DNA of 38,420 nucleotides, from contig CANQVH010000033.1 of NCBI GenBank assembly GCA_947627245.1, positions 1-38,420 of the forward strand. Reading direction: 5' to 3'. Below the pieces are notes generated by a model. It was given only the letters and a program-made list of their open reading frames with translations, searched no databases and had not been told where the DNA came from. The stretch is from an uncultured Lachnospiraceae bacterium (lineage in GTDB: Bacteria; Bacillota; Clostridia; Lachnospirales; Lachnospiraceae). Position 1 is the stretch's first letter. Every line of letters begins with the position of its first letter. Both the position numbers and the translations under genes were made by a program. Below are positions 1 to 9,000 of the stretch, piece after piece.

Positions 1-563
1 TTCGTGAACCACTTGATCGGGCTCGCGTACACCAGCGGCGTCACGCGCACCGGCCGTCCCTGATAGTTGATCTGCGAATACAGCGTGCTCACCTCAAACT
101 GCGACACCATGTCCACCATGCTGCCCATTTTTCGGTTGCCCAATATCTCCGCCGAATCCTTATCAAGCAGCGGGATCTGGTTGAAGTTCACCTGCTTGAT
201 GTCTTCTGCGAAATTGCCGGTCTCCGGCACGAGCAGATCCCGATATTTACCGGCGTTCACAATCGGCGAGGACAAAATCGAGCCCGCCAGATAGACCACG
301 AGGATCAGCAGAAACAGAGCAAGAAACACCTTGGGTGCGCGCCGCGCGCGAAGCTCGCTTCTCAGATCCCGGATATCCCCGATCGTCTGAACCTTTATCT
401 TTCTCCCGACGCTGAGCAGAAGCGCCAGCAGCAAAAGCGCCAGCAGCACCATCCACAGTCCGCTCGAATGAATGTTGAGCGCAGGCAGCGTCACATAATA
501 ATAAATGCCGAGCGCAACGAGGATCACCAGCGCCAGCAACAGCTTTATCTTTCCACGTTTCAT
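1..563 (-). CDS. Conserved membrane protein, N-terminal part (cut by window edge)
   Basis: The open frame starts at ATG 561-563 behind a strong AGGAGG and runs off the left edge, so about 187 residues are visible. The protein begins with a short basic stretch and a hydrophobic segment (about residues 7-25). A second segment follows at about 35-50, and a third at about 80-98 after a basic, Arg-rich cytoplasmic loop. The outside part begins with a stretch containing DLLVPETGNF and later VSQFEVSTLYSQINY and GRPVRVTPLVYASPIKWF. I recall similar proteins in Lachnospiraceae carrying vague or conflicting annotations; no enzymatic motif is visible. It has its own sigma-A-like promoter (629-657) and is divergent from the small membrane protein at 773. 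Function unknown. Confidence 0.8.
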   Translation of the reverse strand, partial: MKRGKIKLLLALVILVALGIYYYVTLPALNIHSSGLWMVLLALLLLALLLSVGRKIKVQTIGDIRDLRSELRARRAPKVFLALFLLILVVYLAGSILSSPIVNAGKYRDLLVPETGNFAEDIKQVNFNQIPLLDKDSAEILGNRKMGSMVDMVSQFEVSTLYSQINYQGRPVRVTPLVYASPIKWFT

Positions 564-628
564 CTGAAAACCTCCTGTTTCATCCTTCCGTCTCCAAGCC
601 ACTGTCCCGATTCCGGACTATGTCTGCT

Positions 629-657
629 ATTCTACACTTAATTTCAGATAAAATCAA
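629..657 (-). promoter_or_regulatory. Sigma-A-type promoter for the membrane protein at 1-563
   Basis: Read on the minus strand, TTGATT (652-657) and TAGAAT (629-634) are separated by 17 bp. The predicted start lies about 60 nt upstream of the ATG at 563. Confidence 0.55.
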
Positions 658-713
658 CGGATTTCCCAACTTTCCCCAACTGTTTCCCAAATCCCTGAAA
701 TCCGCCGCAATTC

Positions 714-741
714 TTGACAGACTGTTTTTTTATGATAAGAT
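714..741 (+). promoter_or_regulatory. Sigma-A-type promoter for the 773-1644 operon
   Basis: A consensus TTGACA (714-719) is followed after 16 bp by TAAGAT (736-741). The transcript would begin near 748, about 25 nt before the first ATG, in the divergent region shared with the gene at 1-563. Confidence 0.55.
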
Positions 742-772
742 ATATTTAGTTTTTTCAAAGGAGTCGTTTGTT

Positions 773-1015
773 ATGCAGAAATTAAAGCGGATCCTCGCGC
801 TGCTCGGCGTCGTGATCCTAGTCGCCATGTACCTGCTCACGCTCGTGTTTGCGCTTTCCTCCAGCCCGAACGCCCACAACATGCTGATGGCCTCGATCGC
901 GTGTACCGTGATCGTCCCCTGCCTGCTCTACGGCATGATTCTCATCGCGCGCGTGCTGGGCGGCCGGAATTCCACCGATACCGGTGAGGACGAAAAAAAC
1001 AGCGACGATACATAA
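773..1015 (+). CDS. Small two-helix membrane protein
   Basis: This 80-residue protein starts at ATG 773, about 10 nt after AAAGGAG. An earlier in-frame ATG at 620 would lie upstream of the likely promoter, so the shorter form is preferred. Two hydrophobic segments are visible (about residues 7-27 and 40-61), joined by a short polar loop (SSSPNAHN). A hydrophilic acidic tail rich in Asp, Glu and Ser follows. The predicted topology is both termini inside. It is 14 nt upstream of the HAD phosphatase gene and almost certainly co-transcribed with it. I do not recognise the family; no functional motif is visible. Confidence 0.7.
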   Translation: MQKLKRILALLGVVILVAMYLLTLVFALSSSPNAHNMLMASIACTVIVPCLLYGMILIARVLGGRNSTDTGEDEKNSDDT

Positions 1016-1029
1016 AAAGGAGCTCAAAA

Positions 1030-1644
1030 ATGATCCGGAACATCATCTTCGACATCGGCGGCGTGCTGGTGGATTACGACTGGAAAACTTACCTCAGAAG
1101 CTACGGCTTTCCCGCAGATAAAGAAGATGCGATCGCAAAGGCGACCTTTCTCGGCGCGGCGTGGCCCGAGCTCGACCGTGAAGCGATCTCCATCGACGAG
1201 ATCACGAAAATGATGACCGCCGCCGCACCCCGGTACGCCGAGGATGTTCTTACCGTATTTCACGGCGCGCACAATACCATCCACCGACGCGATTACGCCG
1301 ACAGTCTGATCCGCAGCCTTCAGGACCGCGGACTCAAGGTCTATTATCTTTCCAACTACTCAAACTACACACTCAGGAAAACACAGAATGAGCTCGACTT
1401 TCTTCCGCTCATGGACGGCGGCCTGTTCTCCTACGAGGTGAAACAGATCAAGCCGGAGCCGGAGATCTTCGCCTCCCTGCTCGCGCGTTACCCTTCCATC
1501 CGCCCCGAAGAATCCGTATTTTTTGACGATGTCGCCAAAAATGTCGAGGCGGCGCGTAGGCTCGGATTCCACGGGATCGTGTTCCGAGATCTGAAGCAGG
1601 CGATGGCGGAGCTGGAATTGTTGCTTGCGCCAGAAAGTAAATGA
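1030..1644 (+). CDS. HAD-superfamily phosphatase (subfamily IA, YihX-like)
   Basis: This is a 204-residue cytoplasmic hydrolase with all four HAD motifs: motif I FDIGGVLVD with nucleophile Asp8, motif II YYLSNYS, motif III lysine in KQIKPEPEIF, and motif IV FFDDVAKN. The residue two after the nucleophile is Gly instead of the usual Asp. This fits the YihX-type branch (which has D-x-G-N) and is not damage. A helical cap sits between motifs I and II (about residues 18-90). The likely reaction is hydrolysis of a sugar phosphate or another small phosphomonoester; the substrate cannot be read from sequence. AAGGAG lies 7 nt before the ATG. The gene is second in an operon with the small membrane protein and ends at a strong terminator. 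Confidence 0.88.
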   Translation: MIRNIIFDIGGVLVDYDWKTYLRSYGFPADKEDAIAKATFLGAAWPELDREAISIDEITKMMTAAAPRYAEDVLTVFHGAHNTIHRRDYADSLIRSLQDRGLKVYYLSNYSNYTLRKTQNELDFLPLMDGGLFSYEVKQIKPEPEIFASLLARYPSIRPEESVFFDDVAKNVEAARRLGFHGIVFRDLKQAMAELELLLAPESK

Positions 1645-1645
1645 A

Positions 1646-1685
1646 CGGCAGATTTTAGGTTTTTTCAAAAATCTGCCGCATTTTT
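1646..1685 (+). terminator. Rho-independent terminator after the HAD gene
   Basis: An 11-bp perfect stem, CGGCAGATTTT (1646-1656) with AAAATCTGCCG (1668-1678), is followed by CA and five T residues. It begins just after the HAD stop codon. Confidence 0.85.
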
Positions 1686-1686
1686 C

Positions 1687-1715
1687 TTGACGTTCTGCAT
1701 TTCTTTGGGTAAAAT
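1687..1715 (+). promoter_or_regulatory. Sigma-A-type promoter for the AAA_14 gene
   Basis: TTGACG (1687-1692) and TAAAAT (1710-1715) are separated by 17 bp, immediately downstream of the HAD terminator. The ATPase gene is therefore an independent unit. Confidence 0.6.
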
Positions 1716-1762
1716 AAGAGAAGAATAAGAATAGACTTTGAAAAGAAATCAGGTGATGTGCA

Positions 1763-2992
1763 ATGGAATATATCCGTCGGCATATGGAAGACCGCATTCT
1801 GGAGCTGAGCAAGTCTTTCTCTGCAATTCTGCTGACCGGCCCCCGGCAGGCAGGTAAGACGACTATGCTGCAAAAGCTGGCCCAAAAAGAAAATATCGGG
1901 CGGCAATACGTGACGCTGGACAATCTCGCAGACCGTGACATGGCAAAGAACGATCCGGCTCTGTTTTTACAGCTCCACAAACCGCCGGTGTTGATCGACG
2001 AGGTGCAGTATGCTCCGGAGCTGTTCACCTATATTAAGATTCATATCGACAAATATCACAATCCCGGTGATTTCTGGATGACCGGCTCACAGATTTTCCG
2101 TCTTATGCGAGGCGTGCAGGAATCTCTGGCCGGACGTGTGGCGTTGCTGCACATGTCGCCGCTGTCCCAGCGGGAGATCACCGGCGCTCCCTGTGTGCCG
2201 TTTACCACAGATATGGAACGTCTGCTTGCCGCGCGGGAGCAGATTCAGCCTATCACTGCACCGGAGTTGTTCCGTCGTCTGTGGCAGGGCTCCATGCCGG
2301 GACTTGTCAGCGGGCAGACGCCCGATCGAAATATCTTTTATTCATCGTATCTCTCCACTTATATAGAGCGGGACGTTCGGGAGCTTTCCGGCAGTGTGGA
2401 TGCGCTGAAGTTCAATCGCTTCGTTACTGCCGCCGCCGCTCGCTGCTCCCAGCTTCTGAACTACCATGCGCTGGCCGAAGATGCCGATATCGACATTCAG
2501 ACTGCAAAGATGTGGATCAATATTCTGGAGACACTGGGGATCGTCTTTTTGCTGCATCCCTACTCCAATAATATCCTGAAGCGTACGATCAAAACCCCAA
2601 AATTGTATTTCTACGATACCGGGCTGGTCTGCTATCTTACCCGCTGGTCTTCCCCGGAGGTTGCCGAAAGCGGCGCTATGAGCGGCGCGCTTCTGGAAAA
2701 CTTCACCATATCGGAGATTGTAAAGAGCTATCAAAATGCAGGACTGGAGCCATATCTCTACTTTTACCGGGATCGCGACGCCAAAGAGATCGACGCCATT
2801 CTGGAAGCAGACGGCAAGCTCTGCCCCTTAGAAATAAAAAAGACTGCCATGCCTGATAAACGCCTGACCCGTGTCTTCGGGGTGATCGACAAATCTCCCC
2901 TCCAACTCGGTACCGGCGCCATCCTCTGCATGGCAGACAAGTTCAGCGCTTTTGACAGCGATCATCTGATCGTTCCGATCTGGATGATCTGA
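1763..2992 (+). CDS. ATP-binding protein, AAA_14 plus DUF4143 architecture
   Basis: This 409-residue protein has a P-loop GPRQAGKT (residues 26-33), Walker B VLIDE (76-80) followed by VQYAP, and a sensor-like segment MTGSQIF, as in AAA_14 ATPases. The C-terminal part has the DUF4143 layout, including YFYDTGLVCYL and, near residues 340-360, EIDAIL followed by CPLEIKKT. That spacing resembles a PD-(D/E)XK nuclease core (D...ExK). Such proteins are common single-gene accessory ATPases in gut Firmicutes and Bacteroidetes. Their role is poorly known, and links to mobile elements or defence are speculative. The gene has its own promoter and lies between a terminator and the tail of purA, with only 3 bp between the two stop codons, which suggests late insertion. 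Confidence 0.88.
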   Translation: MEYIRRHMEDRILELSKSFSAILLTGPRQAGKTTMLQKLAQKENIGRQYVTLDNLADRDMAKNDPALFLQLHKPPVLIDEVQYAPELFTYIKIHIDKYHNPGDFWMTGSQIFRLMRGVQESLAGRVALLHMSPLSQREITGAPCVPFTTDMERLLAAREQIQPITAPELFRRLWQGSMPGLVSGQTPDRNIFYSSYLSTYIERDVRELSGSVDALKFNRFVTAAAARCSQLLNYHALAEDADIDIQTAKMWINILETLGIVFLLHPYSNNILKRTIKTPKLYFYDTGLVCYLTRWSSPEVAESGAMSGALLENFTISEIVKSYQNAGLEPYLYFYRDRDAKEIDAILEADGKLCPLEIKKTAMPDKRLTRVFGVIDKSPLQLGTGAILCMADKFSAFDSDHLIVPIWMI

Positions 2993-2995
2993 ATC

Positions 2996-4270
2996 CTATC
3001 GATAAATGATATCCTCTCTTCCCGGACCGTTCGAGACCATAGTGATCGGGAAGCCGATCTGCTCCTCCACAAACTCGATGTACTTCCGGCAGTTCTCCGG
3101 AAGCTCTTCGTACTTGCGGATGCCGCGGATGCCGCACTTCCAGCCGGGCAACGTCTTCAGCACCGGCTTCGCTTTCTCCAGAAGAGCGGTCGTCGGGAAA
3201 TCGGTCGTCACCTTGCCGTCGATCTCGTAACCCACGCATACCGGGATCTCGTCAAGATAGCCGAGCACGTCCAGCACCGTAAACGCCACATCCGTCGTTC
3301 CCTGCAGCCTGCAGCCGTACTTAGACGCCACGCAGTCGAACCAGCCCACTCTCCTCGGGCGGCCAGTCGTCGCGCCGAACTCTCCGCCGTCGCCGCCGCG
3401 TCTGCGCAGCTCGTCAGCCTCTTCGCCAAACAGCTCGCTGACAAAGGCGCCTGCGCCCACCGCGCTCGAATACGCCTTGCAGACCGTGATCACCTTCTTG
3501 ATCTCATACGGAGGGATCCCGGCCCCGACTGCCCCGTATCCGGCAAGCGTCGAGGACGATGTCACCATCGGGTAAATGCCGTGATCCGGATCCTTCAGGG
3601 ATCCAAGCTGTCCCTCAAGCAAAATGCTCTTGCCTTCTTTCAGCGCCTGATACAAAAACGCGGAGGTATCGCACACAAACGGCTGAATCATCTCGCGGTA
3701 GCCGTGCAGTTCTTCAAGCAGCGCCTCCGGCGTCAGAAGCGGCTTGTGATACAAATGCTCCAGAATCGGATTCTTGAGCTCGCAGATTCGCTGTACCTTA
3801 TCCTTCAGCGTATTTTCGTCGAAGAGCTCACTCACCTGAAAGCCGATCTTTGCAAATTTATCCGAGTAAAACGGCGCGATACCGGACTTGGTCGAACCGA
3901 AAGATTTCCCGCCCAGACGCTCCTCCTCATACTGATCGAAAAGAATGTGATAAGACATCACGATCTGCGCGCGGTCGGACACAAGAATTTTCGGCATCGG
4001 GACGCCGCGGTCTACGATACTCTTCACCTCGCCGCACAACGTCGGTATATTGAGCGCCACGCCGTTGCCGATCACACTCGTCGTATGGCTGTAAAACACG
4101 CCTGACGGGAGCGAATGAAGCGCAAATTTCCCGTAATTGTTCACGATCGTGTGGCCTGCGTTCGCGCCGCCCTGAAAGCGCACGATGATGTCCGCTTTTT
4201 CCGCGAGCATATCCGTGATCTTGCCCTTTCCCTCGTCGCCCCAGTTTGCTCCTACTACCGCCTGTACCAT
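2996..4270 (-). CDS. purA: Adenylosuccinate synthetase
   Basis: PurA joins IMP and aspartate using GTP to give adenylosuccinate, the first AMP-specific step. The 424-residue protein shows the N-terminal GTP loop NWGDEGKGK, RFQGGANAGHT, the IMP-binding region around SSTLAGYGAVGAG, and TTGRPRRVGWFD. Length and motifs are standard. An upstream in-frame ATG at 4303 would overlap purB. The ATG at 4268-4270 has GGGAGG at good spacing and gives the usual start MVQAVVGANWGDEG. It is last in the purC-purF-purB-purA operon, 25 nt after purB. No terminator separates it from the converging ATPase gene, so the two transcripts probably overlap. Confidence 0.97.
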   Translation of the reverse strand: MVQAVVGANWGDEGKGKITDMLAEKADIIVRFQGGANAGHTIVNNYGKFALHSLPSGVFYSHTTSVIGNGVALNIPTLCGEVKSIVDRGVPMPKILVSDRAQIVMSYHILFDQYEEERLGGKSFGSTKSGIAPFYSDKFAKIGFQVSELFDENTLKDKVQRICELKNPILEHLYHKPLLTPEALLEELHGYREMIQPFVCDTSAFLYQALKEGKSILLEGQLGSLKDPDHGIYPMVTSSSTLAGYGAVGAGIPPYEIKKVITVCKAYSSAVGAGAFVSELFGEEADELRRRGGDGGEFGATTGRPRRVGWFDCVASKYGCRLQGTTDVAFTVLDVLGYLDEIPVCVGYEIDGKVTTDFPTTALLEKAKPVLKTLPGWKCGIRGIRKYEELPENCRKYIEFVEEQIGFPITMVSNGPGREDIIYR

Positions 4271-4295
4271 ATCTGAATTCCTCCCGGTATCCTTT

Positions 4296-5735
4296 TTATA
4301 CATTAATTTCTGCCTTCACGCCGAGCAATTCCTGATTCTGCTCAAGCACCGGCTTCACCACCGTCTCCACGAAGTGCTCCACCTGCTCTTTCGAGCGGCC
4401 GACGTAGCGCGACGGCTCCATCGATTTCTTCAAGTCCTCGAGGGACATGCCGAACGACGGATCCGCGGCGATCAGCTCCAGAAGATTGTTCTCTTTGCCC
4501 TCTTCCTTCACATTGCGCCCGGCCTCCATCGAAAGCATGCGGATCTTCTCATGCAGCTCCTGACGGTCGCCGCCGGCCTTCACTGCATCCATCATGATGT
4601 TCTCGGTCGCCATAAACGGAAGCTCCGCCATCAGTTGTTTCTCAATCACCTTCGGATAGACCTTCAGACCGTCCGTCACGTTCAGACAGAGGTCGAGGAT
4701 GCCGTCCACCGCAAGGAAGCCCTCCGGCACGGAAAGACGCTTGTTCGCGGAATCGTCCAGCGTCCGCTCAAACCACTGGCAGGACGAGGTGATTGCCGGA
4801 TTCAGCGCATCGCAGATCACATAGCGCGCCAGCGAAGCAATGCGCTCGCTACGCATCGGATTGCGCTTGTACGCCATCGCGGAAGAACCGATCTGCGTCT
4901 TTTCAAACGGCTCCTCCACCTGCTTCAGATGCTGAAGCAGCCGGATATCGTTCGACATCTTGTGCGCGCTCGCCGCAATCCCGGCAAGCACATTGAGCAC
5001 TCTCGTGTCCGTTTTTCTCGAATACGTCTGTCCCGATACCGGAACACACGCGGAAAATCCCATCTTCTGCGCGATCTTCGGGTCGAGCTGGTCCACCTTC
5101 GCCTGATCGCCGTCAAAGAGCTCCAGAAAACTCGCCTGCGTCCCCGTCGTCCCCTTCGAGCCGAGCAGCTTCATCGTGGACAGTACATAATCCAGATCCT
5201 CCAGATCCATCAAAAACTCCTGCGCCCACAGCGTCGCGCGCTTCCCGACCGTCGTCGGCTGCGCCGGCTGAAAATGCGTGAATGCAAGCGTCGGGAGCTC
5301 CCGATATTTCATCGCGAAATCCGCCAGTTGCGCGATCACATTGACAAGCTTCTTTTTCACGAGCTTCAGCGCCTCGGTCATCACGATGATATCTGTGTTG
5401 TCCCCCACGTAGCAGGACGTCGCGCCGAGATGGATGATCGGCTTCGCCTTCGGGCACTGCACGCCGTAGGCGTACACATGGGACATCACGTCGTGGCGCA
5501 CCACCTTCTCGCGCTCCTTTGCCACCTCGTAATTGATCTCATCCTGAAATGCTTTCAGCTCCGCGATCTGCTCATCGGTAATATCAAGTCCCAGCTCCTG
5601 CTCCGTCTCCGCCAGCGCGATCCACAGTCTTCTCCACGTCCGGAATTTCATGTCCGGTGAAAAGATGTACTGCATCTCCCTGCTCGCGTACCGCTCCGAG
5701 AGCGGACTCACATATCGGTCATTGCGGTCTCCCAT
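4296..5735 (-). CDS. purB: Adenylosuccinate lyase
   Basis: PurB cleaves SAICAR to AICAR and adenylosuccinate to AMP, releasing fumarate in both cases. The 479-residue protein carries the fumarase/aspartase signature [15 protein letters not shown] (usually GSSAMPYKRNP), with the flexible catalytic serine loop. It also has an early [10 protein letters not shown] segment containing a catalytic histidine, and [13 protein letters not shown]. It starts at ATG 5733-5735 after AAAGGA and lies 22 nt downstream of purF. PurA and PurB side by side complete the IMP-to-AMP branch. Nothing is unusual apart from Ala for Pro in the signature. Confidence 0.97.
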   Translation of the reverse strand: MGDRNDRYVSPLSERYASREMQYIFSPDMKFRTWRRLWIALAETEQELGLDITDEQIAELKAFQDEINYEVAKEREKVVRHDVMSHVYAYGVQCPKAKPIIHLGATSCYVGDNTDIIVMTEALKLVKKKLVNVIAQLADFAMKYRELPTLAFTHFQPAQPTTVGKRATLWAQEFLMDLEDLDYVLSTMKLLGSKGTTGTQASFLELFDGDQAKVDQLDPKIAQKMGFSACVPVSGQTYSRKTDTRVLNVLAGIAASAHKMSNDIRLLQHLKQVEEPFEKTQIGSSAMAYKRNPMRSERIASLARYVICDALNPAITSSCQWFERTLDDSANKRLSVPEGFLAVDGILDLCLNVTDGLKVYPKVIEKQLMAELPFMATENIMMDAVKAGGDRQELHEKIRMLSMEAGRNVKEEGKENNLLELIAADPSFGMSLEDLKKSMEPSRYVGRSKEQVEHFVETVVKPVLEQNQELLGVKAEINV

Positions 5736-5757
5736 ATTATCTATCCTTTCGATTTTT

Positions 5758-7206
5758 CTAGCGTTCGTAGTCCCCGCGTATATCTTCCTTCGGCGGCTTC
5801 ACCGGATACTGCCCCGTGAAGCACCCGCGGCAAATCGGTAGCCCCTCCGTCAACTCCTGCAGACGCTCCAGCCGCAGATAAGCCAGCGAATCCGCGCCGA
5901 TGATCGCGCGGATCTCCTCGAGCGTGCGGTTGTAGGCGATCAGTTGCTTCCGCGCCGGTACGTCCGTCCCGAAATAGCACGGGTACAGAAACGGCGGCGC
6001 GCCGACGCGCATATGTACCTCCTTTGCCCCGGCCTCGCGCAGCATGCGGACGATCCGGTCGCTCGTCGTCCCGCGGACGATCGTGTCGTCGATCATGATG
6101 ATCCGTTTCCCCTCCACCGCCTCGCGCAGCACATTGAGCTTCACGCGGACGCTCGACTCCCTGCTGCTCTGCTTCGGCTTGATGAAGGTGCGCCCCACAT
6201 AGCCGTTCTTGACAAACGCGGTCCCGTAGGGGATCCCGGACTCCAGCGAATAGCCGAGCGCCGCCACGTTGCCGGACTCCGGCACGCCGACCACGAGATC
6301 CGCGTCCACCGGCGAGTCCATCGCCAGGAAGCGTCCGGCCCGGATCCGCGACTGGTAGACGCTGACGCCGTCCAGGCGGCTGTCCGGCCTTCCGAAATAA
6401 ATGTATTCAAAAATGCATCTTGCCGTCTTTTCTTTCGGCAGACACATGCTGCGGTCGGACACGATGCCCTCCTTCGGGCTGATCGTCACGATCTCCCCGG
6501 GCTCAACGTCCCGGATAAACTCCGCGCCGATCGTGTCCAGCGCGCAGGTCTCGGAAGCAAGAATGTACGCGTTGTCTCTCTTGCCGATACACAGCGGGCG
6601 GAAACCGAACGGATCCCTCGCCCCAATCAGCTTGCGCGGAGACATGATCACCAGCGAATACGCTCCCACCAGCTTCTTCATCGCGTTCGCGACTGCGCCC
6701 TCGACGTCCTTCGAGCGGACGCGCTCTCTTGCGATGTGATAGGCGATGACCTCCGTGTCGATCGTCGTCTGGAAGATCGCGCCGCCCATCTCCAGCTCTC
6801 TGCGCAGCTCCGGCGCATTGACCAGATTTCCATTGTGCGCGAGTCCCAGCGTACCCTTGACATAGTTGAGCACCAGCGGCTGCGCATTTTCGCGCGTGCT
6901 TCCGCCCGCGGTCGAGTAGCGCACATGCCCGACGCCGATGTCGCCTTTGAGCGCCGCCAGATGATCGCCCGTGAACACCTCGTTCACGAGACCCATCCCC
7001 TTGTGCGACAGTACCTTCTTCTTCGGTCCGTTCGTGTCGCTGACCGCGATCCCGCAACTCTCCTGCCCGCGGTGCTGCAGCGCGAAGAGACCGTAATAGA
7101 TCGACGACGCGACATCCTCTCCCGAGAAATCATACATGCCGAAGACGCCGCACTCCTCGCGCAGCTTATCCTCCGGCTCCGTCTGTTCGTGGATTTCACA
7201 ATTCAT
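5758..7206 (-). CDS. purF: Amidophosphoribosyltransferase
   Basis: PurF commits PRPP to purine synthesis by transferring glutamine-derived ammonia to give phosphoribosylamine. The 482-residue protein has an 18-residue propeptide before CGVFG; Cys19 would be the N-terminal nucleophile after processing, as in Bacillus PurF. The glutaminase domain shows [10 protein letters not shown] and AHNGNLVN. The phosphoribosyltransferase domain has the PRPP loop [13 protein letters not shown]. Four cysteines in [17 protein letters not shown] and ICRGCF fit the Bacillus-type structural [4Fe-4S] cluster, which is absent from the E. coli enzyme. The start is ATG 7204-7206 with AGGAG. It is second in the operon, after a 156-nt gap from purC. 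Confidence 0.97.
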   Translation of the reverse strand: MNCEIHEQTEPEDKLREECGVFGMYDFSGEDVASSIYYGLFALQHRGQESCGIAVSDTNGPKKKVLSHKGMGLVNEVFTGDHLAALKGDIGVGHVRYSTAGGSTRENAQPLVLNYVKGTLGLAHNGNLVNAPELRRELEMGGAIFQTTIDTEVIAYHIARERVRSKDVEGAVANAMKKLVGAYSLVIMSPRKLIGARDPFGFRPLCIGKRDNAYILASETCALDTIGAEFIRDVEPGEIVTISPKEGIVSDRSMCLPKEKTARCIFEYIYFGRPDSRLDGVSVYQSRIRAGRFLAMDSPVDADLVVGVPESGNVAALGYSLESGIPYGTAFVKNGYVGRTFIKPKQSSRESSVRVKLNVLREAVEGKRIIMIDDTIVRGTTSDRIVRMLREAGAKEVHMRVGAPPFLYPCYFGTDVPARKQLIAYNRTLEEIRAIIGADSLAYLRLERLQELTEGLPICRGCFTGQYPVKPPKEDIRGDYER

Positions 7207-7362
7207 GCTCTCATCTCCTGCCCGGATCCCTTCTTATGTAAACTACATTCGTCTCCGGGACACCCTTCAATTCCACTCTCTGCGCTTATCGTAACCGCAA
7301 TTCCTGCTGCTCCAAATCAGCTTTCGCGCGGCAACTCACGCATCGATCCGACGGCGTCTGCT
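7207..7362. other. Spacer between purC and purF
   Basis: This 156-bp spacer holds the purF ribosome-binding site. I see no convincing second promoter, terminator or riboswitch in it. Confidence 0.5.
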
Positions 7363-8070
7363 CTATGCCAGCCCGAGGCGGCGGAACACCTCATTGTAGG
7401 CCTCCTCGACATTGCCGAGGTCCCTGCGGAAGCGGTCCTTATCCAGCTTTTCATGCGTCGTCGCATCCCACAGACGGCAGGTATCCGGCGAAGTCTCGTC
7501 CGCCAGAATGATCTGTCCGTGATAGCGGCCAAACTCGATCTTGAAATCCACAAGCTCGATATTTGCCTGCATGAAATAGTTTCTCAAAACTTCATTCACC
7601 TTGAACGCGTACTTCGTGATCGTCTCGATCTCCTCCCGCGTCGCAAGCTTCAGCGCGATCGCGAAATAGTCATTGATCAGCGGATCGCCCAGCTCGTCAT
7701 TCTTGTAGCTGAACTCAAGCGTCGGAGCCTCAAACGGCGTACCCTCCGGAACACCCAAACGCTTCGAGAAGCTGCCGGCCGCGATGTTGCGTACAATGAC
7801 CTCAAGCGGAACGATCTCCACCTTCTTCACGGCGGTCTCCCTGTCGCTGAGCTCCTCAATGAAATGAGTCGGAACGCCCTCTTTCTCTAAGATCTGAAAC
7901 ACGTGATTCGTCATGCGGTTGTTGATCACACCCTTGCCGACGATCGTGCCCTTCTTCAGACCGTTGAATGCCGTGGCATCGTCCTTGTAGTCCACGATCA
8001 GCACATCTTCGTCGTCCGTGCGGTAAACCTTCTTTGCCTTTCCCTCATAGAGCAATTCCTTTTTTTCCAT
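7363..8070 (-). CDS. purC: SAICAR synthetase
   Basis: PurC couples CAIR and aspartate with ATP hydrolysis to give SAICAR. At 235 residues it has the normal bacterial length. It shows [11 protein letters not shown] at the N terminus, the signature [14 protein letters not shown] and the second signature VDFKIEFG. The ATG at 8068-8070 follows AGAGGAG. An upstream in-frame start at 8118 would lie within or ahead of the likely transcription start and is rejected. It is first in the purine operon; its promoter overlaps the 3' end of the preceding TPR-protein gene. The leader is only about 45 nt, too short for a purine riboswitch. Confidence 0.97.
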   Translation of the reverse strand: MEKKELLYEGKAKKVYRTDDEDVLIVDYKDDATAFNGLKKGTIVGKGVINNRMTNHVFQILEKEGVPTHFIEELSDRETAVKKVEIVPLEVIVRNIAAGSFSKRLGVPEGTPFEAPTLEFSYKNDELGDPLINDYFAIALKLATREEIETITKYAFKVNEVLRNYFMQANIELVDFKIEFGRYHGQIILADETSPDTCRLWDATTHEKLDKDRFRRDLGNVEEAYNEVFRRLGLA

Positions 8071-8121
8071 AAATGATCTCCTCTTTCGCCTCTGCGTAGT
8101 ATATGCTTCTTGACACATGCA

Positions 8122-8150
8122 AGTATATATGATTGGGTCCGAGATTGCAA
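8122..8150 (-). promoter_or_regulatory. Sigma-A-type promoter of the purine operon
   Basis: On the minus strand TTGCAA (8145-8150) and TATACT (8122-8127) are exactly 17 bp apart. A second TATACT lies at 8098-8103 but lacks a -35 at proper distance. Confidence 0.6.
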
Positions 8151-8152
8151 GA

Positions 8153-8956
8153 TTAGATTTTCGTACTTCTGCAATACTGCTCCTTCAGCTCGTCGAAGAG
8201 CTTCTCCGCGTCTGCTCCGCGCGCTTGCGCAAGGCGTTCGGCAAGCTCCGGCCTTGTCCCGAGCTTTGCATTGTACTCCCGGATGCTCTTCACGAGAACA
8301 GGATCCGCCTTCAGATCATCCAGACGCTTTTTGTATTCCGCTTCATCCAGAAACAGCGGGAGCGCACTGATATATTTGCGAAGCGTCTCCTTCGTCTTCA
8401 TCAGCTCGTACGACTCACGGAAACACTCCGCGGCCGTCTCAAACTGGAACAGACCGGCGTACGCGGCTCCCAGATTGTTCAGAACCGCCGCATAAAACTG
8501 CGTCCCCAGCTTGCCCGGAGTCCTGCGTCTCAAGATCTCCCGATATTCTCCGATCGCGCGCGCATACATCTTTTCACGGAACAGATAATCGCCGCGCAGC
8601 TTCCGCTTCATATCGTCCGACTGCACCTCGAGCTTCGCAAGCTTCTCCTGAAACTCCCGCATCTCGGCATGCGTCAGATACCCGGCCTCGCGAAAGATCG
8701 GCAACACAAAAAAAGCCGCTCCGTCCTGTTTTTCAAGCTTGTCAAGCTGCTCGTACAACTGCCGGTACAGTCTCGCAAGCCCCAGCTCATCGCGGATCCA
8801 GTCACACAGCCCTTCATTGAGGATACTCTCGTCGATCAGGCAGATATTATTGTAGAGATAAAAACACAGCTCCTCAAGCGAGTAGATGCCGGTCCGTATG
8901 TTTTCTATAAAATACGGCTTTTCCGCCTGTTTTCCCGTACAAAGATCGTAGCTCAT
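8153..8956 (-). CDS. TPR-like protein of the uncharacterised three-gene set
   Basis: This is a 267-residue soluble protein. The ATG at 8954-8956 has AAGGAA upstream; a longer frame to 9088 would overlap the preceding gene and is rejected. The N-terminal part contains [19 protein letters not shown], followed by helices. From about residue 115 two TPR-like helix pairs are visible ([19 protein letters not shown], then [20 protein letters not shown]), then a charged helical tail. TPR repeats bind peptides or partner proteins, so a scaffold or adaptor role is likely. It is the last gene of the set, 44 nt after the Hsp70-like gene. No enzymatic motif is present and function is unknown. I recall closely similar proteins in this same gene order in other Lachnospiraceae. 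Confidence 0.8.
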   Translation of the reverse strand: MSYDLCTGKQAEKPYFIENIRTGIYSLEELCFYLYNNICLIDESILNEGLCDWIRDELGLARLYRQLYEQLDKLEKQDGAAFFVLPIFREAGYLTHAEMREFQEKLAKLEVQSDDMKRKLRGDYLFREKMYARAIGEYREILRRRTPGKLGTQFYAAVLNNLGAAYAGLFQFETAAECFRESYELMKTKETLRKYISALPLFLDEAEYKKRLDDLKADPVLVKSIREYNAKLGTRPELAERLAQARGADAEKLFDELKEQYCRSTKI

Positions 8957-9000
8957 CGCGGATTCCTTCCTTTTTTGAATATCATCTTGCCGCCTTGTAT

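Noticed and set aside
7250..7266. GTCTCCGGGACACCC in the purC-purF spacer resembles part of the hairpin repeat at 19119
   Set aside because: Neither the full loop nor a pairing partner arm is present, so it is taken as chance similarity.
8071..8150. Purine riboswitch upstream of purC
   Set aside because: The predicted leader is about 45 nt, too short for a guanine/adenine or PRPP riboswitch, and no three-way-junction pattern is visible.
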